A stretch of DNA of 64,000 nucleotides from Paradevosia shaoguanensis (GCF_016801025.1 NZ_CP068983.1:3340501-3404500), one strand, 5' to 3'; positions 36,394 through 45,913 are shown, numbered from the stretch's first letter. Numbers and translations are program-made. Notes: generated by a model not told the origin, from the letters alone.

Positions 36394-36813
36394 ATGTCAT
36401 CTGTTGCCGACCTAGAAGACTACCGGCCCAGTCAAGACGAGCCGTTCATGAACCCGCGCCAGCGGGAGTACTTCCGTCGCAAGCTCGAAAACTGGAAAGA
36501 GGAGATCCTGCGCGAAAGCCGGGAGACGCTCGAGAATCTCCAGGAAGAGAACCAGAATCACCCGGACATGGCCGATCGTGCCTCCTCGGAGAGCGATCGC
36601 GCGCTGGAACTGCGCACCCGTGACCGGCAGCGCAAGCTGATCTCCAAGATCGATGCGGCGCTCAAGCGTATCGAAGACGGGACCTACGGCTATTGCGAGG
36701 AAACCGGCGATCCGATCGGTATCGCCCGCCTCGACGCTCGCCCGATCGCGACGCTGTCGCTGGAAGCGCAGGAAATGCACGAGCGCCGCGAAAAGGTTTA
36801 CCGCGACGAGTAA
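36394..36813 (+). CDS. dksA: RNA polymerase-binding factor DksA
   Basis: This 139-residue protein binds the RNA polymerase secondary channel and acts with ppGpp. The coiled-coil tip acidic motif DMADRAS (residues 58-64) and the basic helix TRDRQRKLISKI are present. In the zinc-finger position only one cysteine remains (Cys101 in GYCEETGDPIG); the other three are replaced, as in many alphaproteobacterial DksA proteins, so it should fold without zinc. It is monocistronic with its own promoter and terminator. Confidence 0.92.
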   Translation: MSSVADLEDYRPSQDEPFMNPRQREYFRRKLENWKEEILRESRETLENLQEENQNHPDMADRASSESDRALELRTRDRQRKLISKIDAALKRIEDGTYGYCEETGDPIGIARLDARPIATLSLEAQEMHERREKVYRDE

Positions 36814-36845
36814 GTCGCAGCCCGCAGCGCCGAACATCAATTCAG

Positions 36846-36874
36846 GGGCCCGCCTTCGCGCGGGCCCTTTCTTT
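36846..36874 (+). terminator. dksA terminator
   Basis: GGGCCCGC-CTTCGC-GCGGGCCC followed by TTTCTTTTCC. It ends just before the GNAT gene. Confidence 0.85.
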
Positions 36875-36889
36875 TCCGAAAGAGACGCC

Positions 36890-37420
36890 ATGCTGCAGAT
36901 CGTCCACCTTGACCATGCAAATCTTGCCGCCGCTGCGGCGATAGATGCCTCGTTCGAGGTGAGCGAGGAGCTTTCGGTCGTGGCCGACGAGGCCGGCATC
37001 CGCCTGTTGCCCAAGGCGGTGACGCCCTATCGCAAGGCCTATCACGAGGCGGGTGAGGATCTGCGCGATGCCATAGGAAGCCTCGACCAGGTCGGGTTCG
37101 TGGCGCTGCTCGGCGATGCGGTCGCGGGCGTGGTGATCGTGGGGCTGGACTGGACCGGGCTGGGGCTCATCGATTGCTTTGCCGTCGATCCCGCCGTGCG
37201 ACGCTCCGGCGTCGGGGCGGCGCTGATCGATGCGGCCAAGACCTGGGCGCGAGCGCAGGGGTTGCCGGGCGTGCGGCTCGAAACGCAGAGCAACAACGTC
37301 GCCGCCTGCCGCTTCTATGAACGGCAGGGATTCGTGCTCAAGGGGTTCGACGCCGATCTTTATCGCGGCGAGATGCCGGGCACCCGGGAGATCGCGCTCT
37401 TCTGGTACTTCTGGTTCTGA
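36890..37420 (+). CDS. GNAT-family N-acetyltransferase
   Basis: This 176-residue protein has the acetyl-CoA pyrophosphate-binding loop RRSGVGAALIDAA and the following GVRLETQSNNVAACRFYERQGF, typical of small-molecule GNAT enzymes. The overall pattern is closest to streptothricin acetyltransferase-like proteins, but the substrate cannot be inferred. AAGAGACGCC lies before the ATG at 36890, which sits just beyond the dksA terminator. Confidence 0.85.
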   Translation: MLQIVHLDHANLAAAAAIDASFEVSEELSVVADEAGIRLLPKAVTPYRKAYHEAGEDLRDAIGSLDQVGFVALLGDAVAGVVIVGLDWTGLGLIDCFAVDPAVRRSGVGAALIDAAKTWARAQGLPGVRLETQSNNVAACRFYERQGFVLKGFDADLYRGEMPGTREIALFWYFWF

Positions 37421-38998
37421 TCAGAGCGTGATCGTCCGGGTTACGCCGATGGCCTCTAGGAATGCCGAGTCGTGGCTGACGACGATGAGGGCGCCGTCAT
37501 AAGCGAGAAGACCGGCTTCGACAGCCTCAATGGAGGAGATGTCGAGGTGGTTGGTCGGCTCGTCGAGGATCAGGAGTTCGGGCGGGCGGGTGCCGCCCAG
37601 GGTGCAGGCGAGGCCGGCGCGCAACGTTTCGCCGCCGCTGAGCGTGCCGACTTCCTGCAGGGCGGCATCGGCGCGGAACATGAAGCGGGCAAGCGCGGCC
37701 CGGCAGGCATTCTCGTCATCGTCCGGATTGAGCGCGCGGAAATTGTCGCGGATCGTGAGGCGTGGGTCGAGAATGCTCACTGTCTGGTCGAGCATGGCGT
37801 AGCGGCCGGCGATGCGCACCGTGCCCGATGCCGGGGGCAGGCTGCCGGTGAGGAGGCGAAGCAGCGTGGTCTTGCCGGAGCCGTTGGCGCCGGTGATGGC
37901 GAGGCGCTTGGGGCCGATCATCGTCAGGTTGAAATTGCGGATGATGGGCTTTTCGGGATCGGGGCCGCCAGCGAGGTCGTGGGCTTCGAGGATCGTCTTG
38001 CCGGCGGATAGGCCGGACGGGGCGAGACGGATCGAGACGTGCTGAAGGATTTCGACCTGGGCACGGGCGTCGGCGGCCTCGCGGGCGGCGTCGTCGCGCA
38101 GGCGGCCGGCGATATTGGCCTGGGCGCCTGAGGTGTTTTCGGCATTTTCGCGTCTGCCACCGAGGAGGATTTTCGGGATATCGCCACGTGCGGCCTTGCG
38201 GGCGCCCCCGGCGTCGCGCTTGGCCTTCTGCTCGCGCACGGCCTGCACCTTGCGGTCGATCTCGGCGACCTTGCGCTCGGCAGCGGCCAGGCTTTGCTCG
38301 GCGGCGGCCAGTTCGAGGGCCTTGCGCTCGGCATAATGGTCGTAATTGCCGCCGTAGGTCCGCGCGCCGAGCGTGGTGAGCTCGACGATGGCATCCATCT
38401 GGCGGAGCAGGTCGCGATCGTGGCTGACGACGATGGCGCCGCCGCGCCAGTTGCGCAGCACGTCGGCGACCGCGGCACGGCCATCGGCATCGAGGTTATT
38501 GGTGGGCTCGTCGAGGAGGATCATGTCCGGCTCGTCGAAGATGAGCGCGGCCAGGGCAATGCGCGTGCGTTGGCCGCCGCTCAAGGTCGAGAGCGGACGT
38601 TCGGGCGTGAGATCGGGGAGACCGACCTTTTCGAGCGCGGCTTCGAGACGCGAGGGCAGCAGCCAGTCGGCTTCGGCGGCATCATCGAGCGAACCTTCAC
38701 CGGCTTCGAGCCGGGCGAGGCGGGCCAGCTCGTCCCTGGCGCCGAAGATATCGGCCACGGCCTGGCCATCGACGCGCACGGATTGGCGCAGCATGCGCAC
38801 GGTGCCGGAGACGACCACTTCGCCCGAGGCAGGTTGCAATTCGCCGGCAATGAGCTTGAGGATGGTCGACTTGCCCGTGCCGTTGCGGCCGATCAGTCCC
38901 GTGCGGGCGGGGCCGAAAGCAAGGTTCAGGTCCTGGAAGAGGAAATGGCCGTCAGGCGTTGAATAGCTGACGGAATTGAGGGCAACGGAGGAGGGCAT
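37421..38998 (-). CDS. ABC-F family ATPase
   Basis: This 525-residue soluble protein has two ABC ATPase domains: Walker A GRNGTGKST and GANGSGKTT, signature motifs LSGGQ and LSGGE, Walker B/H-loop ILLDEPTNNLD...VVSHD and LILDEPTNHLD...VVSHD. A charged linker helix (ERKALELAAAEQSLAAAERK) separates them. There are no membrane segments. ABC-F proteins act on stalled ribosomes or confer antibiotic protection; this one lacks features that would assign a subgroup. Confidence 0.9.
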   Translation of the reverse strand: MPSSVALNSVSYSTPDGHFLFQDLNLAFGPARTGLIGRNGTGKSTILKLIAGELQPASGEVVVSGTVRMLRQSVRVDGQAVADIFGARDELARLARLEAGEGSLDDAAEADWLLPSRLEAALEKVGLPDLTPERPLSTLSGGQRTRIALAALIFDEPDMILLDEPTNNLDADGRAAVADVLRNWRGGAIVVSHDRDLLRQMDAIVELTTLGARTYGGNYDHYAERKALELAAAEQSLAAAERKVAEIDRKVQAVREQKAKRDAGGARKAARGDIPKILLGGRRENAENTSGAQANIAGRLRDDAAREAADARAQVEILQHVSIRLAPSGLSAGKTILEAHDLAGGPDPEKPIIRNFNLTMIGPKRLAITGANGSGKTTLLRLLTGSLPPASGTVRIAGRYAMLDQTVSILDPRLTIRDNFRALNPDDDENACRAALARFMFRADAALQEVGTLSGGETLRAGLACTLGGTRPPELLILDEPTNHLDISSIEAVEAGLLAYDGALIVVSHDSAFLEAIGVTRTITL

Positions 38999-39489
38999 TG
39001 ATACGGGATTCCTGGTGAGCGATGCGGATGAGGCAGTCGTTCAACGTGGAATCCATAAGGCGCCGTCCTGTGGGTGTTGCGGTTGGGCGGAACATAGGGA
39101 GATGGGAGCGGGATGGCAAGGGGCGGCGTACGGCGAGGGGGAGCGGACTGAGGTGGAGAGGGGGTGGTGCTGCTGTCATCCGCGCTTACCCCAACCACGT
39201 ACTTCCCCGGCCGTAGAGCCGGGGACCACGGATATCTCCACTCGGGTGGAGGGGGGCAATAGGCCCCGGATCAAGTCCGGGGAAGTGCAGTGGTGGGGGA
39301 AGTTCCGTGGTGGAGAAGCGCGCTAGTCGGAGGCGTGCTGGTGGAGAGGCGAACTGGTGGCGAGGTGCGGAGGTTCGGGGTGAGGAAGCGCCGGGGTGAG
39401 GAAAGTGCGGCGGTGTGCGGTGGTAAGTGGCGCGGCTTGGGAATGCGGTGGGGGACGGGACTGGAAATCCCAGCCCCGTAACCTGCCCC
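38999..39489. other. Intergenic region with family A repeat
   Basis: This 491-base region contains one family A repeat (39194-39299) and purine-rich low-complexity sequence. I see no coding region or RNA gene. Confidence 0.55.
39194..39299 (+). repeat. Intergenic hairpin repeat, family A (copy 5)
   Basis: Full-length copy: GTACTTCCCCGGCCGTAGAG, CTCCACTCGGGTGGAG, GCAATAGGCCCCGGATCAAG, TCCGGGGAAGTGCAG. Confidence 0.9.
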
Positions 39490-40986
39490 TTACGCCCCAT
39501 ACCTCTTCTTCAAATGAGCGATGAAATAGTCCGCGTTCAGCGCTTCCCCAGTCGCGCGTTCCATCAGTTCGGGTGTCGACCACCGCGAGCCCTGGAGCCA
39601 GATGTTTTCGCGGCGCCAGTCGTTGAGGGGGGCGAAGTTGCCCTGGCGGATGTCGTCGCGCACGGTCGGGACGGCTTTTTCGAGGGCGGCCCATTGCTGG
39701 GCGGCCATCAGGGCGCCGAGGGTGTAGGAGGGGAAATAGCCGAAGGCGCCGCCGGGCCAGTGGACGTCCTGCATCGGGCCGTCCTTGGGGTTGTCCAGGG
39801 TTGAAAGGCCCAGATATTCGCTCATCTTGGCGTCCCAGGCCTCGGGGAGGTCGGCGACCTCCAGCTTGCCGTTGACGAGGTCCTGTTCCAGCTCGAACCG
39901 CAGGATGACGTGGAGCGGGTAGGTGACTTCGTCGGCGTCGACGCGAATATAGCCGCGCTCGACATGGTTCACGCGGTTGAGCACGTCATCGACTTCCCAG
40001 CCGCGCATGGCGTCGTGGCCCATGTGCTGGTGGACGAGCGGCAAGGCGAATTCCCAGAATTCGCGGGTATGGGCGAGCTGCATCTCGACGAACAGGCTCT
40101 GGCTTTCGTGAACGCCCATGCCGCGCGCCTTGCCGAGCGGCCAGTGCGCCCATTCGGGCGGCAGGCCCTGTTCGTAGAGGGCGTGGCCGGTTTCGTGCAG
40201 GACACCCATGAGCGAGGAGAGGAATTCGTCGGTGCGGTAGCGCGTGGTGATGCGCACGTCGGACGGGACGCCGCCGCAGAAGGGATGGTGCGAGACCGAG
40301 AGACTGCCGTGGTCGAAATCGAAGCCGACGGCGGCCATGGCGGCGAGGCCGAGATCGCGCTGCTTTTCGACGGTATAGGGACCGGCAAAGGGTTTTAGCG
40401 GGCGCTCGGTGAGGCGGCGGTTCTGCGCCGCAAGGGCTTCGGGCAGGAAGCCCTTGAGGAAGGTCTTGAGGCGCTCGAAGACCGGGGCGACGTTGGCGAC
40501 GCGGTTGCCGGGGTCGTACTGATCCATCAGGGCGTCGTAGGGCGCAAGCTTGAGGGCGTCGGCGCGCAGCTGCGCTTCCTCGCGCACGAGCTTGACCACG
40601 CCTTCGAGGGCGGGGCGGAAACCCTGCCAGTCGTTCTTCGCGCGCAGATCGCGCCAGAGCTGCTCGGAGAGCATGGTCGCCTGGGTGCGGCGGCGAACGA
40701 ATTCGGTGGGGAGGCAGGTGGCGTTGGTGTAGCTGCGCTTGAACTCGCGCAGGGCGCGCGCGCCGTCCTCGGTCAGCTCGGCCTTTTCGGCATCGGCGAT
40801 CCAGTCGGCGATTTCGGGGGCAGTGGCCTGCTCGTGATACATGCCGGCCAGGTTCGACATGGCCTCGGCCCGTTTCTCGCCACCGCCCGAGGCCATATGC
40901 GTCGCCTCGTCGGCGCCGAGGATGGAAAGGGCGTGTTCGAGGGATTCGAGCTTGTGGCCGAGTTCATCGAGCTTCTGGAAGGACAT
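39490..40986 (-). CDS. M32 family carboxypeptidase (Taq type)
   Basis: This 498-residue zinc metallopeptidase removes C-terminal residues from peptides. The HEXXH motif is HETGH (in GVLHETGHALYEQG), with the third ligand region in GMGVHESQSLFVE. Family segments PFCGGVPSDVRITTRY and YIRVDADEVTYPLHVILRFELE confirm M32. Length matches the family norm. No signal peptide is present, so it is cytoplasmic. It is monocistronic. Confidence 0.93.
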   Translation of the reverse strand: MSFQKLDELGHKLESLEHALSILGADEATHMASGGGEKRAEAMSNLAGMYHEQATAPEIADWIADAEKAELTEDGARALREFKRSYTNATCLPTEFVRRRTQATMLSEQLWRDLRAKNDWQGFRPALEGVVKLVREEAQLRADALKLAPYDALMDQYDPGNRVANVAPVFERLKTFLKGFLPEALAAQNRRLTERPLKPFAGPYTVEKQRDLGLAAMAAVGFDFDHGSLSVSHHPFCGGVPSDVRITTRYRTDEFLSSLMGVLHETGHALYEQGLPPEWAHWPLGKARGMGVHESQSLFVEMQLAHTREFWEFALPLVHQHMGHDAMRGWEVDDVLNRVNHVERGYIRVDADEVTYPLHVILRFELEQDLVNGKLEVADLPEAWDAKMSEYLGLSTLDNPKDGPMQDVHWPGGAFGYFPSYTLGALMAAQQWAALEKAVPTVRDDIRQGNFAPLNDWRRENIWLQGSRWSTPELMERATGEALNADYFIAHLKKRYGA

Positions 40987-41060
40987 GGATAGCTCCGGAA
41001 AGTGATGGCGGTAGGTTTAGCGGATGGAGGGCGGCGGGGGAACGGGGAGGCGGTGTTTGG

Positions 41061-41104
41061 GGCTTACCCCCACCCCTGTCCCCTCCCCGCAAGGGGGAGG
41101 GAGA
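41061..41104 (+). repeat. Short hairpin repeat, family B (copy 2)
   Basis: GGCTTACCCCCACCCCTGTC followed by CCTCCCC-GCAA-GGGGGAGG. It lies between two minus-strand genes. Confidence 0.75.
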
Positions 41105-41118
41105 CGATGGGGCACGAA

Positions 41119-41733
41119 TTAGCTCTCCTCGCGCTTAAATGCTGAATACTGGAAACGCTGTTCGCTGCCCCATGGGGTCTTGTGGGTGTGGCGTAGCGTT
41201 TCCTGCAGCTTGAAGCCGGGGCCAAGCAGAGCCGCAAGAGTGTCGGCATCGTGTCGGGCGACCGGGAGGCCGCTGCATTTTTCGGGGCCGTCGGGGGCGA
41301 AGGTGGCGAGAATGGCGGTGCCGCCGGGGCGGAGGGCGGATTTGAGGACCGCGACGTAGGCGCGCTGGTCTTCCGGGTCGGTGAGGAAGTGCAGGGCGGC
41401 GCGGTCGTGCCAAACGTCGAAGGCGCGGGTGGGGTGCCAGCGGGTGGCGTCGGAGACGACCCAATCGACCTTCTCGGCAACAGCGCCGAGGCGGTTGCGG
41501 GCGGCGTCTAGGGCGGCTGCGGAAAGGTCGAGGACGGTGACGTCGTGTTCGGGCAACAGAGCATCGACGAGGCGGGAGGCGCCGCCGCCGATGTCGACGA
41601 TGTCGGCGGGCTTGCCGCCACTGGCCTTGCCGATGAGGGCGAGGGAGATTTCGGGGCTGGTTTCGAACCAGCTCACCTCATCTTCCTTCTTGGTGGTGTA
41701 GACGGTCTGCCAGTGTTCGGTGCGTTCGCTCAT
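41119..41733 (-). CDS. Class I SAM-dependent methyltransferase
   Basis: This 204-residue protein has the Rossmann methyltransferase motif I (IVDIGGGASRLVDALL), an acidic ribose-binding residue after strand 2 (VTVLDLS) and FDVWHDRAALHFLT in the motif IV region. The family is common beside stress genes, but the substrate is unknown. The start MSERTEHWQTVY is chosen as the usual N-terminus; 20 further in-frame codons upstream are unlikely to be used. Confidence 0.85.
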   Translation of the reverse strand: MSERTEHWQTVYTTKKEDEVSWFETSPEISLALIGKASGGKPADIVDIGGGASRLVDALLPEHDVTVLDLSAAALDAARNRLGAVAEKVDWVVSDATRWHPTRAFDVWHDRAALHFLTDPEDQRAYVAVLKSALRPGGTAILATFAPDGPEKCSGLPVARHDADTLAALLGPGFKLQETLRHTHKTPWGSEQRFQYSAFKREES

Positions 41734-41830
41734 GAGGCATAGGTAGGCTCGGGCGGGGCAACAGGGAAGGGGCCTTGCGGAGACGGTCGGCAACAGGTCA
41801 TGGTTGCTGCCGTTTTCAAGGAGTCTTCAA

Positions 41831-42535
41831 GTGGCCGATCTATCTGCCTTTCCCATCACCAAGCGCTGGCCGGCGAGCAATCCGGATATCCTGCAACTCT
41901 ACTCGCTGCCGACGCCGAACGGGGTGAAGGTTTCGGCCATGCTCGAGGAAATCGGGCTTCCCTACGAGCCGCACCTGGTCAAGATCGGCGAGGATGAGAG
42001 CTGGACGCCCGAATTCCTCTCGCTCAACCCCAATGGCAAGATTCCGGCCATCATCGACCCTAACGGGCCGGACGGGAAGCCGCTCGGCCTCTTCGAATCC
42101 GGCGCCATCCTCATCTATCTCGCCGAGAAGACCGGCAAGCTGCTGCCGACCGATCCCGCGCAGCGCTACGAGACCATGCAGTGGGTGTTCTTCCAGATGG
42201 CCGCGGTCGGACCGATGTTCGGGCAGGTCGGGTTCTTCTACAGATATGCCGGCCGCGAATGGGAGGATAAGCGTCCGCTCAACCGTTATGCCACCGAATC
42301 CAAGCGGCTGATGGGCGTGCTCGAAGCGCGGCTCGATGGGCGGCAGTGGATCATGGGGGACGAGTATACGATCGCCGACGTGGCGACGTTCCCCTGGGTG
42401 CGCAACCTGCAGATGTTCTACGAGGCCGACCCGGTTATCGGGTTCAAGTCGTTTCCGCGCACGATGGAATGGATGAAGCGGGCGTCGGAACGGCCGGCTT
42501 CGGTGAAGGCGTTCGATATTCCCGCTCGGGGGTAG
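41831..42535 (+). CDS. Glutathione S-transferase
   Basis: This 234-residue protein has a thioredoxin-like N-terminal domain with LYSLPTPNGVKVSAML, the cis-proline segment NGKIPAI, the glutathione-binding ESGAILIYLAEK, and a helical C-terminal domain. It resembles the YfcG/Nu group, which includes disulfide-bond oxidoreductases. The start is GTG at 41831, fixed by AAGGAG seven bases upstream. Confidence 0.9.
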   Translation: MADLSAFPITKRWPASNPDILQLYSLPTPNGVKVSAMLEEIGLPYEPHLVKIGEDESWTPEFLSLNPNGKIPAIIDPNGPDGKPLGLFESGAILIYLAEKTGKLLPTDPAQRYETMQWVFFQMAAVGPMFGQVGFFYRYAGREWEDKRPLNRYATESKRLMGVLEARLDGRQWIMGDEYTIADVATFPWVRNLQMFYEADPVIGFKSFPRTMEWMKRASERPASVKAFDIPARG

Positions 42536-42564
42536 GGCGGAGTCTTTTAGCTCACCCAAAACTA

Positions 42565-42604
42565 AAAGGCGCAGCCCACGGGGTGTGGGGCTGCGCCGTT
42601 TGGC
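42565..42604. terminator. Bidirectional terminator between GST gene and flgH
   Basis: GGCGCAGCCC-loop-GGGCTGCGCC; on the minus strand it is followed by TTTTAGTTTTG, ending the flgF-flgG-flgA-flgH operon. Confidence 0.85.
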
Positions 42605-42664
42605 TCTGTTCTGGAGCCGGCTGCCGCTGCGCACGATGGGGGAATTGTGCAGCGGCAGGAAGTC

Positions 42665-43399
42665 TTAGAAGGGCAGGATCGCGTCGAGGACCTGCTGGCC
42701 GTAGCGCGGCTGCTGGACGTCGGTGATCTGGCCGCGGCCGCCGTAGGCCACGCGGGCTTCGGCGATCTTGGTCGAGGGGATCGTGTTGTCGGCGCGGATG
42801 TCTTCCGGACGCACGATGCCCGAGACGATGAGGTCGCGGACCTCGAAGTTGACGCGCACTTCCTGGCGGCCTTCGATCACGAGGTTGCCGTTCGGCAGGA
42901 CCTGGGTGACGACGGCGGCGACCGAGGTCTCGATGTTTTCCTTGCGGTTCACCGAGCCGGTGCCCTTGTCGTTCATGCCGGAAGTCGTGTCGACGGCAGC
43001 CTTGGCGTCCACGTCAGGGGCGATGCCGTTGAAGATCGAGCCAAGTACGCCACCGACGCCGGCAGTGTTGGTCGAGGTGCGGCCGCGGGCGGTCTGGTTG
43101 GAAATCTGGGCCTGGTCGTCGATGGTTACGAGCACGGTCAGGATGTCGCCGACGCGGTGGGCGCGCTGGTCCTTGAAGAAGCCCTTGGCCGATGTGCGGT
43201 AGAGCGAGTTCGGCAGGTAGGTGTCTTCGATGGCCTGCGGCATCGGCATGGAGACGGGCTGATAACCGGCCGTGGTGGTCGGGTCCTGGATGGCCGTCAG
43301 CGGCGGGGCCTGGCCGACCTGGGAAAGCCGGTCCATGGTGGAGCAGGCGCCGAGGAGCGAGGTGAGGGCGACGATGGTCGCGATCTTGAAAGCGTTCAT
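42665..43399 (-). CDS. flgH: Flagellar L-ring lipoprotein FlgH
   Basis: This 244-residue outer-membrane lipoprotein forms the L ring. The signal peptide ends in the lipobox LLGAC, giving lipidated Cys19. Family segments NSLYRTSAKGFFKDQRAHRVGDILTV and NGNLVIEGRQEVRVNFE are clear. It is the last gene of the flgF operon, 12 bases after flgA. Confidence 0.95.
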   Translation of the reverse strand: MNAFKIATIVALTSLLGACSTMDRLSQVGQAPPLTAIQDPTTTAGYQPVSMPMPQAIEDTYLPNSLYRTSAKGFFKDQRAHRVGDILTVLVTIDDQAQISNQTARGRTSTNTAGVGGVLGSIFNGIAPDVDAKAAVDTTSGMNDKGTGSVNRKENIETSVAAVVTQVLPNGNLVIEGRQEVRVNFEVRDLIVSGIVRPEDIRADNTIPSTKIAEARVAYGGRGQITDVQQPRYGQQVLDAILPF

Positions 43400-43411
43400 T
43401 CTCGTTACTCC

Positions 43412-44365
43412 TTAGAGCCCGGCAACGTTGACGGGGCCGCCCTTGATCTCGACGGCGCCACTTGCGGTGGCCACGCCGTTCACGACCTTCTTGGACAGGG
43501 AATTTAGGACCGCCACGGGCTGGCCGAGGCTTGCGGAATTGAGGGCCTGGCCCTTGACCGTCAGGGTCATGGGGCCGTTGCGGAAGTAGACGGTGACGGC
43601 CTGGTTGCGCGTCACGACTTCCGGGTCGGCCACGTCGGTGGCCTTGAGCATCATGCCGGCACGGCTCGGGCGCTGCAGCGTCTTGCCGATGAGTTGGTCG
43701 ACGCTGGTGAAGCCAGAGCTTTCGGCGAACTTGAGCGGCACCAGCTTCATCTCGACATCGGTCGGCGACAGGATGGTGCCGGCGCCGAGATTGGCCGAGA
43801 GATGCGGGACTTCGATCATCAGGTTGATCTGGCCGGTGACGTCGAGCGGCTTGTCGACGCCCGAGACGGCGAAGCGGGCGGCGAAGGCGCCGCTGGCGGG
43901 CATGTAGCGCAGGGTCACGAGCTTGGCGGGGCTCGCGGCGTCATCGGCATTCACATGCGGCAGCATGGTGTCGAAGAGCGCCTGGGCGCTCATGCCCGGG
44001 TTGAGGATGCCACGGGTCTTGAGATCGGCGGCGATGAGATCGGTGAGGATGGTCTCGTCGATCGCCGTGCCCTGGCGGGCGACGCGCACCTTGTCGATGC
44101 CTTCGGCGTCGAACTCGGTGAGGCCGGCCTTAAGAGCGGCGGCGCGGATGGCTTCGATCGAGACAGTGCCGGCAGTGCCCGGGGCAGGGGCGCGGAACAT
44201 GGCCTGTTCGGCCTGGAGCCCGGCGCCATCGAACATGTCGCCCACGGTGACGATTGCGGTGCTCACCAGCACGTCGGCCTTGAGGGTCGGAGCAGCCATG
44301 GCACTCGAAAGCGCCACGAGGCTTGCCGAGACAGCGACCAGGCTTTTGAGGAGGTTGCGGGACAT
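43412..44365 (-). CDS. flgA: P-ring assembly chaperone FlgA
   Basis: This 317-residue exported protein assists P-ring assembly. A signal peptide (MSRNLLKSLVAVSASLVALSS, Ala cleavage near residue 24) is followed by an N-terminal extension and a C-terminal SAF/FlgA domain (GAGTILSPTDVEMKL, KTLQRPSRAGMMLKATDVADP, NQAVTVYF). I prefer the second ATG (44365), which has better spacing from AGG. It lies between flgG and flgH. Confidence 0.9.
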   Translation of the reverse strand: MSRNLLKSLVAVSASLVALSSAMAAPTLKADVLVSTAIVTVGDMFDGAGLQAEQAMFRAPAPGTAGTVSIEAIRAAALKAGLTEFDAEGIDKVRVARQGTAIDETILTDLIAADLKTRGILNPGMSAQALFDTMLPHVNADDAASPAKLVTLRYMPASGAFAARFAVSGVDKPLDVTGQINLMIEVPHLSANLGAGTILSPTDVEMKLVPLKFAESSGFTSVDQLIGKTLQRPSRAGMMLKATDVADPEVVTRNQAVTVYFRNGPMTLTVKGQALNSASLGQPVAVLNSLSKKVVNGVATASGAVEIKGGPVNVAGL

Positions 44366-44377
44366 GATCATCGCCTA

Positions 44378-45163
44378 TCAGCGCATCTGCGAGGTGGACT
44401 GCATCATCTCGTCGGCGCCCGAGATCACGCGCGCATTCATTTCGTAGGCGCGCTGGGCGGCGATGAGGTCGGCAATCTCGGTGACCGAGTTGACGTTGGC
44501 GGCTTCGAGGTAGCCCTGCATGAGGTTGCCGGTGCCGTCCACGTTCGGCGTGCCGATCTGCGGGGCGCCGGAGGCGGCCGTCTCGAGGAAGAGGTTGTCA
44601 CCGGCCGATTCCAGGCCCGCCTTGTTGACGAAACGGGCGAGCTGGAGCTGGCCGAGCTGGGTGGCGGCGGTCTGGCCGGGGAGCTTGGCCTCGACGATGC
44701 CGTCGGCAGAGATCGCAAGGTCGGTGGCGTTGTCGGGAATGGTGATGCCCGGCTGCACCTGGTAGCCGTTGACGTTGACCAGCTGGCCGGTGTCGTCGCG
44801 CTCGAACGAGCCGTCGCGGGTATAGGCGGTGCGGCCGTCGGGAAGCTGGATCATGAAGAAGCCTTCGCCGCGCACGGCGATATCGAGATCCTTCTCGGTG
44901 GGGGCGATCGAGCCCTGGCTCATGATGCGCGGGGTGGCGACGGTGCGCACGCCCGAGCCGACTTCGATGCCGGCAGGAACGAGCGTGCCCTGGTCGGAGG
45001 TCTGCGAACCGGCGCGGCGGTAGGTCTGATAGAGCAGGTCCTGGAACTCGGCACGCTGGCGCTTGAAGCCCGTGGTGCGCATGTTGGCAATGTTGTTGGA
45101 GATCACTTCAACATTGCGTTCCTGGGCGGCCATGCCGGTCGATGCGATATAGAGCGCTTTCAT
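44378..45163 (-). CDS. flgG: Distal rod protein FlgG
   Basis: This 261-residue protein is the distal rod subunit. The N-terminus MKALYIASTGMAAQERNVEVISNNIANMRTTGFK region and the C-terminus NVNSVTEIADLIAAQRAYEMNARVI are diagnostic for FlgG. Length matches E. coli FlgG (260). It is 12 bases downstream of flgF and 12 bases upstream of flgA. Confidence 0.96.
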   Translation of the reverse strand: MKALYIASTGMAAQERNVEVISNNIANMRTTGFKRQRAEFQDLLYQTYRRAGSQTSDQGTLVPAGIEVGSGVRTVATPRIMSQGSIAPTEKDLDIAVRGEGFFMIQLPDGRTAYTRDGSFERDDTGQLVNVNGYQVQPGITIPDNATDLAISADGIVEAKLPGQTAATQLGQLQLARFVNKAGLESAGDNLFLETAASGAPQIGTPNVDGTGNLMQGYLEAANVNSVTEIADLIAAQRAYEMNARVISGADEMMQSTSQMR

Positions 45164-45175
45164 CGGGTAACTCCT

Positions 45176-45913
45176 TTAGGCCTGGGTGTCGCCGAGGCGC
45201 TGAATGGCAGTGCGGCGCAGATCGTTCTGCTGCTGCATGAGGCTCGCCAGGCTTTCGTAAGCCCGCGAGACGCGGATCATCTCGGCCATCTCGGAGACGC
45301 CGGAAACGTTGGACTTCTCGACAACGCCCTGGATGACGCGGGTATTGGCGGCAGCATTGGCGCCGGTGCCGGTGAAGAGGTTGCCGCCGGTGTGCTCGAT
45401 GGCCTGGGCGTCGGCGAATTCCACGACGCGCAGCTTGCCGCGGCCACCCTGCGAGGTGGTGATCGAGCCATCGGCATTGATGGTGATGTCGTCGGTGGCG
45501 CCGGTGAACTTGATCGGGCCGGATTCGGTGAGCACCGGATTGCCCGAGAGGTCGACCAGCGTGCCATCAGGGGCCAGCTGGAACGAGCCGGACTTGGTGT
45601 AGCGTTCGCCGGCCGGCGTCTGGACGGCGAAGTAGCCGTCACCCGCCAGGGCCAGGTCGAAGGGGTTGCCGGTCTGCTGGAACGCGCCCTGCGTCATGTC
45701 GCGCACGGTGGCCCAATCCTGCGTATAGGAGAGGATCTGGTCCTTGAAGGCGAAGTCGCGGTCGCGGGCGGTCGGGCTCTTGTATTCCTCGAACAGGATG
45801 TTCTCGGCCTTGAAACCCGTGGTGTTGATGTTGGCCAGGTTGTTGGCCACGACATCCATCTGCCGCTGCAAGGCGATCTGCTTGGACAGACTGATGAGCT
45901 GCGCATTTTCCAT
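45176..45913 (-). CDS. flgF: Proximal rod protein FlgF
   Basis: This 245-residue rod protein starts MENAQLISLSKQIALQRQMD with NNLANINTTGFKAENILF, and ends with the helix VSRAYESLASLMQQQNDLRR. The start at 45913 gives the family N-terminus; upstream in-frame sequence includes the promoter region and is not coding. It heads the flgF-flgG-flgA-flgH operon behind a sigma-54 promoter. Confidence 0.95.
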   Translation of the reverse strand: MENAQLISLSKQIALQRQMDVVANNLANINTTGFKAENILFEEYKSPTARDRDFAFKDQILSYTQDWATVRDMTQGAFQQTGNPFDLALAGDGYFAVQTPAGERYTKSGSFQLAPDGTLVDLSGNPVLTESGPIKFTGATDDITINADGSITTSQGGRGKLRVVEFADAQAIEHTGGNLFTGTGANAAANTRVIQGVVEKSNVSGVSEMAEMIRVSRAYESLASLMQQQNDLRRTAIQRLGDTQA

